From Ciona intestinalis (taxonomy: Eukaryota > Chordata > Ascidiacea > Phlebobranchia > Cionidae), in assembly GCF_000224145.3 (NCBI RefSeq), contig NW_004190356.2, positions 186,001 through 250,000 on the forward strand: a DNA stretch of 64,000 nucleotides, read 5' to 3'. This document shows positions 10,684 to 22,174 of the stretch, piece after piece (position 1 is the first letter of the stretch; every line of letters starts with the position of its first letter). The translations under genes and the position numbers were made by a program. The notes beneath the pieces are model-generated. The model was not told the DNA's origin. It did no database searches and saw only the letters and a list, made by a program, of their open reading frames with translations.

Positions 10684-13600
10684 ATGACCACGTTACCAAA
10701 GAGCATTTGTAGATTGTATAATGTTGTCACACAAAGAATTCAACACAGGTAAAAAGTAGGTTCCGCTTAAAAACCATTCAACGAGTTCTCGTAGTTTTTT
10801 ATACAGTTTATTATATTTATCCCACCACACATGAAACTGTTAAATAATGTGACTTCAAACAAGTTTGTTAAAATCCATTACAGTTTCTGTAATAGCAGTA
10901 AACAATGTTTATTCTAACCAAATGCTAAAAAAATATAGTATTAGCTTTTAAATAAATTTATACTTTTACAATGCATTACCCATTTGTTGCTATTTATTCC
11001 AGGTCAGTCCATCTTGGTCAAGCTGTTGAAATAAAGAAACGAAAAATTCGAGTTGGTTCAAAAAACTTTATGGAAATTCCAATAAAAGGAACCATAGAAT
11101 ATGTTTCTCGTCAACTCTCCGATCCATTTGTTAAGATGAGGCATTTGGAAGGTTACAGGTTTAAAACATGAATTAGTATAGACAAAAATATATATATATA
11201 CATTATTTTTTCTCGATTCATTATGTTTTTTATTTATTTTTTATTTCTAAGACTTCCAAGATATATTAATTTCAACATTCACGTACAGTTTAAAATATAA
11301 ATACCATAGACTGGTAGTTCCTGATAAGATATCGTGAAAGATGAATATTTATTTCATGCATGAATGCCTGTGCAAGCAATAAAAGTTGCCTGCAAAGACA
11401 TACATTTGTAAATATTGTTAAAATATATAATATATCGTTAACATTTTAATATGGATTTTGTTGATTGTTAACATAATAAAATAAAATTAAAAAGCATGCA
11501 ACGCAAATGATGCAGTACTAATACATGAAACGACTTACCGTCGTTTTCCCCCTAATACCAAGTATGTAAGATTTTTATCAAAAAATCATTTGAACCTAGG
11601 TGTCGAAGCGCTTACAAGTTGATGGATATTGTTGAAAAACATGATTTGTTGAAACCTGGAATGAAAGTTGTTGATCTTGGAGCAGCACCAGGATCTTGGT
11701 CACAAGTAGCAGCAGAGAGGGTTATAAACAAAGATGGTAATTTAGTAAGGCGTTTGGGGAAATAAATTTTGCATACCTATAACTTTGACATGATTCGACT
11801 ATGATTATATAAGCGCCACACAATTTCCATTTTCCAGAACAGCTTTAACTCTTAAAAGATGTACATTATGTCTAGCAACAACAGTATATATAAATATATA
11901 TTACCACTGTGTTTTAATTAATATCAATCTGTGATTTGATTTTTTGTTGCAGTAGTAACGTAAGCAACAAAAGGGAATAGGTTATAGAAATTGTAAGATA
12001 TTTTAACTTTGTTTCATTACATTAGATCTGGTCTCTATAGATCTGGTGTTATGTCGCAGATGTTATTGTTACCATATAATACAATGTGATTATGTGCTGT
12101 ATTGTAAACGATGTCGAAATCACTCTTAGTCTAATAGAAAGTGTTTGTGTAGATTGTTTGATATATTTTACACCGGGGATACTTAACTATGAAATAAGCT
12201 ACTCCTTATTCGCTTAAGTTATATCTACTTTGTATTGTTAAGTAGCTGTACTTCTCACTCAGATGATGGTTTGGTAATCGCCGTTGATTTACTTAAATTC
12301 CCCCCACTTGATGGCGTAACACAAATCACAGGAGATTTCACCAAAAAGGAAACACAGGATGAAATTAAAGCTTTGCTTGGAACGGTAAGTATCATCAAGT
12401 TGTTCAGTTTAATAATATTATAAGAAAAATGAGTGTGGCCATTTCAGATTGTGTATGAAATGGCCTTTTGTGTAACAAGGCCATTACAGTTTGTATAACG
12501 TTATAGCATAGAGTGTATAGTTGCATAATGGTTGGAATCTTTGAATTACCTACTTTGTAACCAAGTATTAGAAACCAGATTCAATAAACAATGCTGCGAC
12601 AATTGGGGTTGTACGTCGTCAGGCAGGACATAGTAATTGTCCTCAACGCTCTGATTCAGAGTAACCAATAATAAATAGTTGATTTAATTTAGTACATACC
12701 AGTTAGTTATTATTACATTGAGCAATCCCCCACTCTCTATGGTTAAATTTGAAATAATGATGAGTAATTCATAATGACAGACTGACAGTGATATAAAGTT
12801 TAAGAAGACAAGTTGAGTGAATGAATTTAACTTACTTTATCCCCATGTGGCTGGAAAATGACAGTGGTTATAACACCGGTGTTCTGTTTCATAGACCTCA
12901 TGCCAACTTACAAGTTACCAATTATGTTACTTTGTGGGCGATTATTTTTCAGAATCTTTTTATGTTCCCCATAGTGAGGGTTGAGGATATTTAACTGCTC
13001 TTTAAAAGCTTTTAATCAATTCAATGAAACTAAGTTGTTAAATCTTACGACAGGAAGAAAACAGATTTGTGGACATTGTACTTTGTGATGCTGCTCCAAG
13101 TGCTTCTGGATTTAAAAATAAAGATCATTTAGCGATAGTTCAAATTATAGCAGCTGCAACTAACTTTACATTAAAGGTATAAACACTAAAGTGTATTTCT
13201 ATTTATTCTGCTTTAACTTAATATTTACTATTAAACCACTCTGTAAGTTTGTAATGATATTGATACCTTCATAAATATAAAATTAGATGGTCGCAAAATA
13301 AACGATGACATTTCATTTATTTTCGAATGGTAAGGTAATGTTAAACATTATAACATTTCATACACCTGACTAGTTACCATGTATATGTCCGTCACCACTC
13401 TGACCAAGAGATGCGGCTACCGTTATGAGTTTGTGTCCATGGATACAACACCTAATGGCAATTACTCCAACTGAGTAGTCCCTTATCGGTTGTCTAAAGA
13501 CTCTAAACAGCCATATATAACAAAAAATATGAAAATAAGTTAACCTCAAAAGTGACAACTAGCATTGCTGGACCACGAGACGAAAATAAGTTTCATTACA

Positions 13601-14214
13601 TTTATTTGAATGTAACTTACTTTATCCTCGCGTGGCCGGAAAACGACAGTCGTTATCACACAGGTTTAACACCTCGTGCCAGCTTACGAGTTACCATGTA
13701 TGTTACTTTCTGGGTAATTATTTTTTGGGGGATTTTTTGTTTATTTTTTATGTATGGCTGTTAATTTAGACAACCCATTAATGACCACTGGGTTGGAGCA
13801 ATTGCCGTTAAGTGTCTTGCACAAGGACACATACGCCCACAATGGTAGCAGCGACGTACCTTGAACCCATTACCTCTGGGTTAGAGGCAGGCCGCTAACC
13901 ACGGCGCCGGATATTTATTCATGTTCAACTCGTTAGGTGTGTTTCACTGTTTTACATTATAGCCAAAGCAATTGCTATAGGTAATATCTTTTGCCAGGAA
14001 CACATGCAAACAATTTTAATTTTTTCAGATGCTTGCCAATCATGGGAATTTTCTTTTCAAGATTCTAGACGGAACTGAAACAATGAAAATTAAAAAGTTT
14101 CTGTCATTACATTTTATGAGTGTTGCATCTTTGAAACCAAAAGCAAGTCGCTCAGAATCTGCTGAACATTTTATCCTTTGTAAAAATTACAATAGGCAGG
14201 AAAATATATCGTAA
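10684..14214 (+). CDS. MRM2: Mitochondrial rRNA 2'-O-methyltransferase (MRM2/FTSJ2)
   Basis: FtsJ/RrmJ-family methyltransferase; MRM2 methylates a uridine 2'-OH in the large mitochondrial rRNA with S-adenosylmethionine. Exons: 10684-10748, 11003-11158, 11600-11736, 12263-12384, 13054-13176, 14029-14214; 789 bases, 262 residues, phase consistent; human MRM2 is about 246. The SAM-binding motif [15 protein letters not shown] is at residues 97-111. The K-D-K-E tetrad of the family is complete: K80 (CRSAYK), D172 (VLCDAAP), K212 (NFLFK), E247 (SAEHF). The first exon is short and basic ([20 protein letters not shown]), fitting a mitochondrial presequence. The start is the first ATG in frame before the first donor. 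AATAAA lies at 14281-14286, 67 bases past the stop. Introns 4 and 5 contain SINE copies. Confidence 0.94.
12815..12956 (-). mobile_element. SINE fragment in MRM2 intron
   Basis: Reverse-strand 3' half of the SINE (ttaacttactttatccccatg, GTGTTCTGTTTCATAGACCTC, TACAAGTTACC) without the tRNA-like head. Confidence 0.65.
13606..13911 (-). mobile_element. Near full-length SINE in MRM2 intron
   Basis: Reverse-strand copy from the 3' end (TGAATGTAACTTACTTTATC) to the tRNA-like head (gaacccattacctctggg, gctaaccacggcgcc). Just upstream, 13370-13545 is an older degenerate copy (agttaccatgtatatg, caattactccaactgag). Confidence 0.8.
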
Positions 14215-14909
14215 AATTTTTATTTTTTTTGAAACACCTATTTATTGCAACAATTTTGAATTCCAACATTAAAATGTCATAATAAAGCAATTAAATTATT
14301 GTTCTGTAAAGTTTGCACTGAGTGGTATGCCTAAACTAATGTTTCTTAACCCTGTATTACAACCTTAAAGTGGGTTACCACTTGACTTGGTCAGGTTGGC
14401 TAATATGATGGTTCACCAACTGCAAAAATCCCATTTAAGTAAAGTTCTATGTAGGCCTAAAGGAACTTGTAAAATTCAGTTTGGAAATTGGATCACAAAG
14501 TTTTGGCATTAAATTATGTCTAAATACTGGTTTCCCTCTACAAAGGCTCAAAAGCAATAGTTTCAAAAATAGTGATAAAATGAAACTTATTAAACGGTAA
14601 ATGTTTTAAATAATACATAATACTACTTTTAAAATAATTGCACTTACAAAATAAAATCGAAGATAATAAAATCAAATTCTGCACCAGCTTTCACCAATAT
14701 ATGTTTTAATGTAGTAAAATTCAAGTCATTGCATTTGCAATTTAGGTTAAAAGGTTTTCGCAGTTTTTGTGAGTTTATGTTATAAAAACTCTTTTTGCAT
14801 GGGATTCAGGTTTTGTGTGAAGTTTTAAGGTGATCAAAAATTTATTACTTAAAATATGTTAGCTATTATTTTTAAACTAGTAGAAATATATGCAAAGACA
14901 AAATATCTA
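14215..14909. other. Intergenic, converging 3' ends
   Basis: Spacer between the converging MRM2 and IMPACT genes. It contains the MRM2 poly(A) signal at 14281-14286. The stretch around 14335-14530 resembles a worn hAT-type MITE (tgtttcttaaccctgt). No coding ORF seen. Confidence 0.5.
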
Positions 14910-15716
14910 CTATTTATTTTTCATCTTTTTAACTTTGTTTGAATCATTAACGAAACCTTCTTGTACCAAAACGCTTCTTGTAACATTATTAATATGTTTA
15001 AATCTATCTGGTCCAAGTTGAATTCCACCATACCACCTACTAACTACTACAAGCACATTTCTAACATTAAGAATCTGCATCAAATGAAGCATCCGTCCTC
15101 CAGCTGCTGTTTCACCATCATCATTACAGTCTTGAATAAAAACAGACTTTTCGTCATCAAAAATACGGTAAGCAGAAATATTATGAGTGGCATGTTCTAT
15201 TTTGCGGTTTTTTAAAAGTTTAGAAATTACTAATTTCACATCGTTCGCGCTGTGCACTTCAGCAAGATGACCCTGAAATGTACTTTTGCGATCTGTGAGT
15301 GCCTCCCCATGCTTTATTACAGGAACAACATCACTTTGAGTGACACATGCCTTATCCTCGCATGGTGGTGTATCACTAGTTCCTTGAGCAGCACAAATTT
15401 CCAGAAAAAAATCCCTCACTACTTCAATCCATAGAAATAGTATACACTCTCCGACATTCTCATTGTAGATGTGTTTAAGCTTGAGTTCCAATTCCCGTAT
15501 TTCGGAGTCTTTAGCGTATTTTGCTGTTATAGTAAACTCTGGGGCATTTTCTGACGGGTAGTTAGGTGGAAGCATCAAACGAAAAACAAGTTTTTGGTTC
15601 GATTCTGTAACACTGAACGAAAATACTCTTGAATATTCATCGATAACCCGCCAATCCTCACCGTAGATCGCTGAAATAGCTTCTATTTCTTCAGCTTGAC
15701 GTGTAACATTATCCAT
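14910..15716 (-). CDS. IMPACT: IMPACT: RWD domain plus UPF0029 domain
   Basis: Orthologue of IMPACT (yeast Yih1), which binds GCN1 through its RWD domain and restrains activation of the eIF2-alpha kinase GCN2. Single exon of 268 residues (human about 320). The RWD domain spans roughly residues 5-110 (AEEIEAISAIYGEDW, LPPNYPSENAPEF, GECILFLW). A linker follows, then the UPF0029 domain at about 138-248 (TDRKSTFQGHLAEV, ATHNISAYRI, DDGETAAGGRMLHLM, NVLVVVSRWYGGIQLGPDRF). The acidic linker is shorter than in mammals. I use the ATG at 15716; the reading frame stays open only a little further upstream. The last codons and stop overlap an AATAAA hexamer (minus strand, 14917-14912), which may serve as the poly(A) signal. 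The lack of introns is odd beside such intron-rich neighbours. Confidence 0.95.
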   Translation of the reverse strand: MDNVTRQAEEIEAISAIYGEDWRVIDEYSRVFSFSVTESNQKLVFRLMLPPNYPSENAPEFTITAKYAKDSEIRELELKLKHIYNENVGECILFLWIEVVRDFFLEICAAQGTSDTPPCEDKACVTQSDVVPVIKHGEALTDRKSTFQGHLAEVHSANDVKLVISKLLKNRKIEHATHNISAYRIFDDEKSVFIQDCNDDGETAAGGRMLHLMQILNVRNVLVVVSRWYGGIQLGPDRFKHINNVTRSVLVQEGFVNDSNKVKKMKNK

Positions 15717-16642
15717 TTTCAATAATTGTTAACATTTTAGAAACTCATTCTGTATTCCATCAAAATTCCCCTACAATGAGAAAAATTATTTGTTGCACAT
15801 GTTCTATGTTGCCTATAAGAGCAAGGGATCACTGGAAAGTATATACTTCCTGGTTGTAAGACAATTTCCAATAAGCTATGCAGTGCACTTGCACCAGCAC
15901 ATTTTCTCGTTGCTTTCACCTGTTTTGCCATATAATATTTATAGTTTTTCACTTTAATTCGTAATTAGCCTGTGAACTTTGCTTTGCTGGCCGGTCGGAA
16001 CGTAATTTAACAGGTAATGCCATTCTGGATTATGGACTCTGCCATAAAGATAAACAATGCTAAATGCAAACTAATTTCTTTGCCCAATAACGCCCGGTAT
16101 AAATGGACTAGGCAGAACGAATAGGCTATATAACACGACACGGACTTAATTTTTGCAGCCAGAGGTATCTATAATCTTATTAAATTCGAACTAAGGACAG
16201 TGTTTATATTCTATATGTGTTCATGAAACGTTTACCAATTTTATAATTACGAATTGTACCTTAACCACAAAATGTCTTATATTTCAAAATTAAAAATATA
16301 GTGGGCATGGCCTACTATCTTTAGTAGGCCATGAGTGGGGTGGGGAAGATGGGACACCTTTATAGTATATATTATCCAAACATCCTTATCGTGTTTTGAA
16401 CAATTTAGAACGGTCTATGAGAGTTATTTGGGTCCTATGTTTTTCTTGTTCTTGGTATTTGTCTATGCAGGAACGTATTTCAGAGACTCACATAATATTT
16501 TTCACAACACCGGATCATATGTCATGCCACACTGACAGCTATGGTATAACGTAAACAAATGTCATGAATCATATTCTATAATTAATTTATTACAAAATTA
16601 CTCGATACATTTCAATTTAAACATTACTGTGTAAATTTAACT
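15717..16642. other. Intergenic between IMPACT and Kazal gene
   Basis: Presumed IMPACT promoter and 5' UTR (15717 to about 16000), then a family A MITE (16298 to about 16470) with a small hairpin at 16306-16333. A reverse-strand AATAAA (16591-16586) lies 52 bases past the Kazal stop. No convincing ORF. Confidence 0.45.
16298..16470 (+). mobile_element. MITE family A, right end worn
   Basis: Begins atagtggg, is interrupted at once by a hairpin (16306-16333), then continues GTGGGGAAGATGGGACACC and the family middle (atccttatcgtgttttgaac). The right end is not recognisable. Confidence 0.65.
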
Positions 16643-17422
16643 TCAGCTTCTGTAATTAAAAGGATTTTTCACAGAGCTGCATGTAGCTTCGTTGACTTTG
16701 GTGATTGCTGATCCCCTAAAATTATAAAACTTAATATTTTTTTGTTGCTTTTCATCTACACTTGATTTGTGAAACGGGAAAATAATGGATAGAATCGTCA
16801 AGTTTGAAATATGAAACATTAGGTTCTCAAACTTAAGGTCTGTATCACTTGATTTTAAATTAGTGCTAATAAAACCACTATGGTTTAAAATTCTTTATAA
16901 AAGCAGTATTTTTTGAACTATGAGAAACCTTGTATATAACCGCCTGCTAACGCAAACAAACAAAAATTGTCTACAATAAATGTAAAATGACAGACTTTAC
17001 TTACAAATGACATGCAGCAACTCGCATACCGCATTCATTAGCATACCACACCAAATTTGAACCGTCTGAACCACATACTGGCTTGATGTGTCTCGGACAA
17101 GGTCTAAAATTGAACATATACTCGTTTATAAACAAGTAACGGAGTTACTTTAATATCATGAGGCATAAGTATAAAAATACAGCTGTTACGTAAAGGCTAT
17201 ATTTGTTTTTAAAAAAAATGTTTTCATTTAACATATTTTACTCTTTTCCAAAATAATACAAAATTTAAGCTAGCAACATTCTGTCCTTGATAGATTGTCC
17301 ATATTTAAATTCAAAGGTTAAGACGCTTAGAAAATAACAACTCACATGAAACATTTTGGCAGTGCATCCACTGACGAAGCAGCAAGAAGTACAACTAAAA
17401 CTAACGCGAATGTAACTTTCAT
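16643..17422 (-). CDS. Small secreted Kazal-type protease inhibitor
   Basis: Predicted 82-residue secreted protein with one Kazal domain, the fold that blocks serine proteases by presenting a rigid loop to the active site. Exons: 17422-17346, 17103-17005, 16715-16643; 249 bases, phase consistent. Exon 1 encodes a clear signal peptide (MKVTFALVLVVLLAASSVDA). Six cysteines follow: KCFIPCPRHIKPVCGSDGS, then NECGMRVAACH, then EATC. The CPxxxxPVCGSDG and NEC cores are diagnostic. The residue after the second Cys (Pro, in CPRHI) lies near the reactive-site loop, so the target protease is hard to predict. A TATA box lies 46-53 bases upstream of the ATG, and a poly(A) hexamer 52 bases past the stop. 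Compact and probably strongly expressed. Exact paralogue identity unknown. Confidence 0.9.
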
Positions 17423-17467
17423 CTTTTAGTTCTGAAGCAGTGTAACCTTCGGCAAATTGATTTGAGA

Positions 17468-17475
17468 TTTATATA
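17468..17475 (-). promoter_or_regulatory. TATA box of the Kazal gene
   Basis: TATATAAA on the minus strand, 46 bases before the start codon. That leaves room for a transcription start about 30 bases downstream and a 5' UTR of roughly 20 bases. Confidence 0.65.
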
Positions 17476-18929
17476 GCGAGTGCTATCTGTAAACAGGCAT
17501 TGAAATTTGAGATACTGCCTTTGTATGAATCAACGCTGTGCTTGTCGCTCGATGTGAGCAAACAAAAACCGTGATGCGTCACAAAAGTCCACAATGACGC
17601 ATTGCTGATAACAACATCTGCCCCTGCTAGTCAATGCGTTGTATTGCGTTTTTTTTTGTGCTGAAGTGGCAAAATCACAATAAATGTTGCAACTTAGCAA
17701 AGAGTTAAATAATATTTACTGAGCCAACGACCGATGCCCCTCGGCAGGTCGAAACTTTAATTGATTTTACGCAGTTCACAAATCGTACAACAGTATCCTG
17801 TAAAGTGTAAATAGGTATGGAGAATGGACCATAAATTTTTAAACAAACACGAAACATGACCTACGCAATACATTAAGATATATAAAACACAAGTACAGTA
17901 TTTATTTAAGTACTATCAGAAAAGCAAGTACAAGTTCCACAGCACTGCACAAACATATCCATTACTTGGGCGCATTTTATCGTAGGCCCTACTGTATTCC
18001 ATGCACACCTCAAAACTATTCAATATCGCGTGATATATAGTTGCGTTAAAAGGTTTACAAAATGTGACAGACAATTTATTTCTATCAATGCAAGTCAGCA
18101 CCCTAGATCATCGCTTCTCTAGTCGCTGTAAATGGACTAAGTCAACACAGGGCTTTTCACTGTTTAAAATTCCCGCGCCTGTATTTGTGGGGCGCGAACT
18201 AGGTGAGAAGATCATGTAAGAACAAACTGCGAAATTCTATCTCACGTTGGGGTATATAACTCAACAACTGCTGCAAAAATGTTATTTTAAGGTCTGTATA
18301 AGTAAGCGAAGGCTTACCAATTAAGCACCCAAGCGTATAGTAGGTGGTCTCTTGGATTCTCAGTGGCAATTCGGGACACATGAGTAATTAAATGATGCAA
18401 AAAATATTATTGTAAAGGGTGCAATAATGGATTTTTTAGTTGGTTACAGATTGACTCGTTGCACGTTTTGAAAAGCCAAATGCGCCGCTCTCGGAACTGT
18501 CAGAGTAAATTAGACTAAAACGGATGCGTTTGGGGTTGAACCGGTTCATGGCGCATGAGTTATTCTATTTGATGCATATTAGAGGAGAGGAAACCAAGTG
18601 TCGGCGAAAGCCCACAACGATATCAAATTCCCACCGCGTCTAAATACTTTTGGACGGAAAGTAGGAAAGTCTCAATAAAAAAGTTTCGCGCTTTCAAAAA
18701 ATGGCCAATAAACGACCAGCAACTGTTGCAGCTGCAATGGTGCAACTTTGAGCAGAACTAGTGACAATATTGAAGTTCCTGTTGAGAAGTTATGATCTAG
18801 TTTAAATTATGTTATTACATGATTCTTATCATGATTAACATGACATGTAAATTAGTGAGTTTAGTTGTAAACATGACCTTATTTCGCAGAACATATGTTC
18901 AATTATAGTTAGCAGCTATTTGCAGAAAC
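17476..18929. other. Divergent intergenic region
   Basis: Lies between the divergent Kazal (-) and PAN-F5/8C (+) genes and so should hold regulatory sequence for both. It has two locally GC-richer patches, around 18160-18205 (tcccgcgcc, ggcgcgaac) and 18480-18700 (tttcgcgctttc), the latter resembling E2F sites. A 60-codon minus-strand ORF at 18199-18381 is not recognised as any family. Confidence 0.4.
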
Positions 18930-21900
18930 ATGGCTGCTACTAGGTCCTTGATATTATTTGCCTTAATTGGAAGTGCATTGGGCCAACGAACAAGTATGAG
19001 TAAGTATAATATATATGTATGTATATAGTACTGTGGGGTAAGATGGGACATCTTTGGCACATAATATCTCGGGTTTTATACAATCAACGGCGGTATAAGT
19101 CGCGAGGATACGGTTTGATAATTTCCTAAATGTTCTTTCTTTAATACCAAGTGGGACGATTTTTTTAATTGCGCGCATACAAATTTTGTTTTAAAGCATA
19201 TTTAAAAATTCAATATTCCACTTTAATGCGATATTTTATAAACATAGTGGTTTTACGGGATTCTATTCTACACTTGTATGTACTGAATTACACTAACGAG
19301 ATTTATTTAAATTTGTTTACAGGATATTCGGATTGGTTCGCTGTCCGGCCTCGTACAATGTTAATGGCAAGGACTGTATTCAAGCTTACTGGCGCCAATA
19401 GCGACCAATGCGCAATGGAATGTCTGTCTATGAGAGGACGCTGTTTGTCGTTTGATTACCACAGACAGACGCGTTCGTGTTTTGGTCGAGCAAATGGAGA
19501 TGAAGTTTTAAGATCAAATAGTGACCCAAGCATTCGTGGGAACGACAACTATGACTTTTACGTTACATCATTGGGTAGGAAAACATGTTCAAATTTTAAC
19601 GTAAAAATACTAAAGTTTGTATTAGGAGATAAGCAAGTAAACGTATTTAACAAATTTAGGTAACTCTTATTATGTTAAACATTTTAAATTGAAGTAAAAT
19701 TGTTGTTTCAGAGCGAGTCCACGCAGCTGTACGCAACTATCAAGTAAGCCGCGACCGTGATCGAGAGCGCCCACCGCCGGCACGGCGTCCAGAACCACCC
19801 AGACGACAAAGAGTAAACCGGCCACCAACCGGGGTGTTTCAAGGTTCGGAAAATCGGTTTGTTTTAAAATAAACCTATCTTTCTGAAACAAAACTTTAAA
19901 CTGCTAAATATTTTAACACTATTAAATATTATTGATTTTTTTGCGATATTGTGAAGAAAATTAAAGTAAACAAATTCATTCCCAGACCAGCGCAGCCAAG
20001 AGAAGACTACCGTTATAGACCAAGACGACCGACTACAACAACGGTTATGCCGAGAACAACAACAAGAGCTACAACAACAACAAGAGCAACAACAACAAGA
20101 AGACCAACAACAACAAGAGCAACAACAACAAGACCAACAACAACAACGGAACCACACACGACAACAAGAAGACAACGTAGACCGACAAGACCACAAACCG
20201 TACGCTATTATCCACGCACAAAGCCAACAAGATACCCAAATTCAAAAACAAGAATACCTACAACACAAAGAACTACAACTGAAAGATACACTACTAGACC
20301 GCAATATAGAACACGTGGACCAACAACCGAAACATATTTTCCAACAAGATCGGCACCAACATTTTGGGCAACGACACGAAGACAAAGAAGGACAACAACT
20401 CGGTCTAGAACTTTACCATATTACCCTCGCACCAGAGCACGTACAACAGAGCAACCAAGGACAGAACGTATTATCTACACGCGACCAACGACAAAAAGAA
20501 GTCCAACAACAGAGCCACAAGTTTCTACAAGAAAACGAGAGCGTTCGACGTTCCCAACAACGACAAGATACACCACACCTAGAAAAGGTAAGCAACAGTA
20601 TAGGCGTTATAACAGTTTCAGTTTAATTTTAAAACATCATTTCTTAAAGTATAGACTTCTTTGTACTACAGTCAAAAAGTTTACGTAAATGACGATTTAA
20701 ATGGTTCAGCCAATGCGTCGAAACAAAACGTATATAACTGTACTTAACAAAAAAGTATTGTTTTTTTCTATCAGCTTGTGAAGAAAGCGTTGGAATCGAA
20801 GCTGGGGTGATTCCAGATTCAGCATTTTCGTCAAGTTCAAATTATCCCTCATATACACCAGAGAAGGCGCGCTTGAATAATGGATATGGTTGGAGGGCAA
20901 AAACGAATGATTTGAACCAATATTTGGAGGTTTGGGCGAAATTATAATTAAGAACATGTTAGTTGAGGTTCTGCGAACAACATACACCAAGCACAGCACG
21001 GTCTATTGTTGAGCATTATACGTATATATATATATACATATATATTGAGTACTGTTGGTGAAGATCGGACACCTTTAGCACATAATATCCAAATGTTTCA
21101 AGTGTCTATGGTAGTCGTGAGAATACGGTTTTACAATTCTTTGAATGTCTTTTGTTTACTACCAAATGGGACGAGAAAATAGAATACAAAGGTGTCTCAC
21201 CTCCCCCCCACTCCACTATATATAGGCGTAAACCACTTCATTTATATAATGCGTCCTCATAGACCGAAATTGCCTAAGTTTAAATAGCGTATCGCTTTAT
21301 ATACACAATTAACTTATTGCGAAGATTGATCTTGGAGATGACGTAACAATCACAAGTATTGCGACACAAGGTTATTCTTACTTTTTTTCATCGAGTTACG
21401 TCACGAAGTACAAGGTGGAATACCAAAACAGTCGTACAAGAGGTTTCGTTGCTTACCAAGAAATAACAGGAGTTGACAAGGTATTGTGACTGGTTTGTAA
21501 CTTTGCTTTGCTGTATGCTTGGACAAGCTTATACTGGTGCCAGTAGTAAGCATTAACATGTTTTTACCAATTCTCCTATGAAAACAATTGGTTTGTGTAT
21601 ACTGTATTAGTATATAGTGTATAACCATCAGACAAATGGTGTATCGTGTATGCTGACTGTTTGGTACAGCACAGGCGTCACACCAACGATACATTTTTGG
21701 TGTGGTTATATCCCATATAGTGTTAATTTGGTATTTATATATTTAAAAAAATAGTTGCCTGTTAGTCACATGACTACGCGAACAGTCGTAGGCACGTTAC
21801 AATATACAAAGAATATAGTAGGTTGGGAAGACAGATCACTTTTAGCATATCCAAATATCCTAATCATCTTTTATAAAAATAAGAACTGCCTATAGGAGTT

Positions 21901-22174
21901 GTGAGCATACAGTTTTATAACTCTTTGATTGTTCTTTGTTTACTACCACATGGGACGAGAAAACAAAATGAAAAGTTCCTCCACCCTTCTCTATAACAAG
22001 AAATTTCTATTTTAGATATTCAACGGCAACAACGGTGGTTCCAAAGTTGTAACTAACCATTTCCAGCGACCAATCACAGCTAGAATAATTCGAATCAGAC
22101 CAACTAAGTGGTACAGCAACATTAGTCTCAAGGTGGAATTGTATCACTCATGTTCTGAATCTTTCGTAGGTTAA
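18930..22174 (+). CDS. Secreted PAN/apple - Thr/Arg-rich - F5/8C protein
   Basis: Predicted 512-residue secreted protein. Exons: 18930-18999, 19323-19574, 19712-19856, 19986-20587, 20775-20929, 21325-21480, about 22016-22174; phases agree. Order of parts: signal peptide (residues 1-18, ending ALG); PAN/apple-like domain (about 25-107; CAMECLSMRGRC and SFDYHRQTRSCF); a basic Pro/Arg segment (108-155); a long Thr/Arg/Pro-rich region (156-356) with many TTTR units and two YYPRT motifs, likely heavily O-glycosylated; then an F5/8 type C (discoidin) domain (357-505; GVIPDSAFSSSSNYPS, KARLNN, YKVEYQNSR, NHFQRPITARIIRIRP). Its first and last cysteines (ACEE and YHSC) should form the usual disulfide. 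PAN and discoidin domains bind carbohydrate, lipid or protein partners, so an extracellular adhesive or recognition role is likely; no enzyme domain is present. An AG acceptor lies 4 bases before the ATG. Introns carry three MITE copies. Confidence 0.85.
19027..19165 (+). mobile_element. MITE family A, right end missing
   Basis: Starts tactgtggggtaagatggg and keeps the family middle (gaggatacggtt, atgttctttctttaatacc), then breaks off before the right terminal repeat. It lies in intron 1 of the PAN-F5/8C gene. Confidence 0.75.
20049..20165 (+). repeat. Coding (ACA/ACC)-rich simple repeat
   Basis: Runs of acaaca and aga/gct triplets inside exon 4 of the PAN-F5/8C gene, encoding TTTR and TTTT blocks. 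Length variation between alleles is likely. Confidence 0.8.
21045..21227 (+). mobile_element. MITE family A copy
   Basis: Complete copy with both terminal repeats (gagtactgttggtgaag at the left, cccactccactatata at the right) in the intron before exon 6 of the PAN-F5/8C gene. Confidence 0.85.
21816..21996 (+). mobile_element. MITE family A copy
   Basis: Diverged copy (atagtaggttgggaagac; gtgagcatacagttttataa; tccacccttctctata) in the last intron of the PAN-F5/8C gene, ending about 20 bases before the exon 7 acceptor. Confidence 0.8.

Noticed and set aside
18199-18381. 60-codon minus-strand ORF between the Kazal and PAN genes
   Set aside because: It has an ATG but no family resemblance, splice context or poly(A) signal that I can see; kept only as part of the intergenic note.
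20069-20251. Leu-rich minus-strand ORFs opposite the PAN-F5/8C exon 4
   Set aside because: They are the antisense of the (ACA)n threonine repeat.
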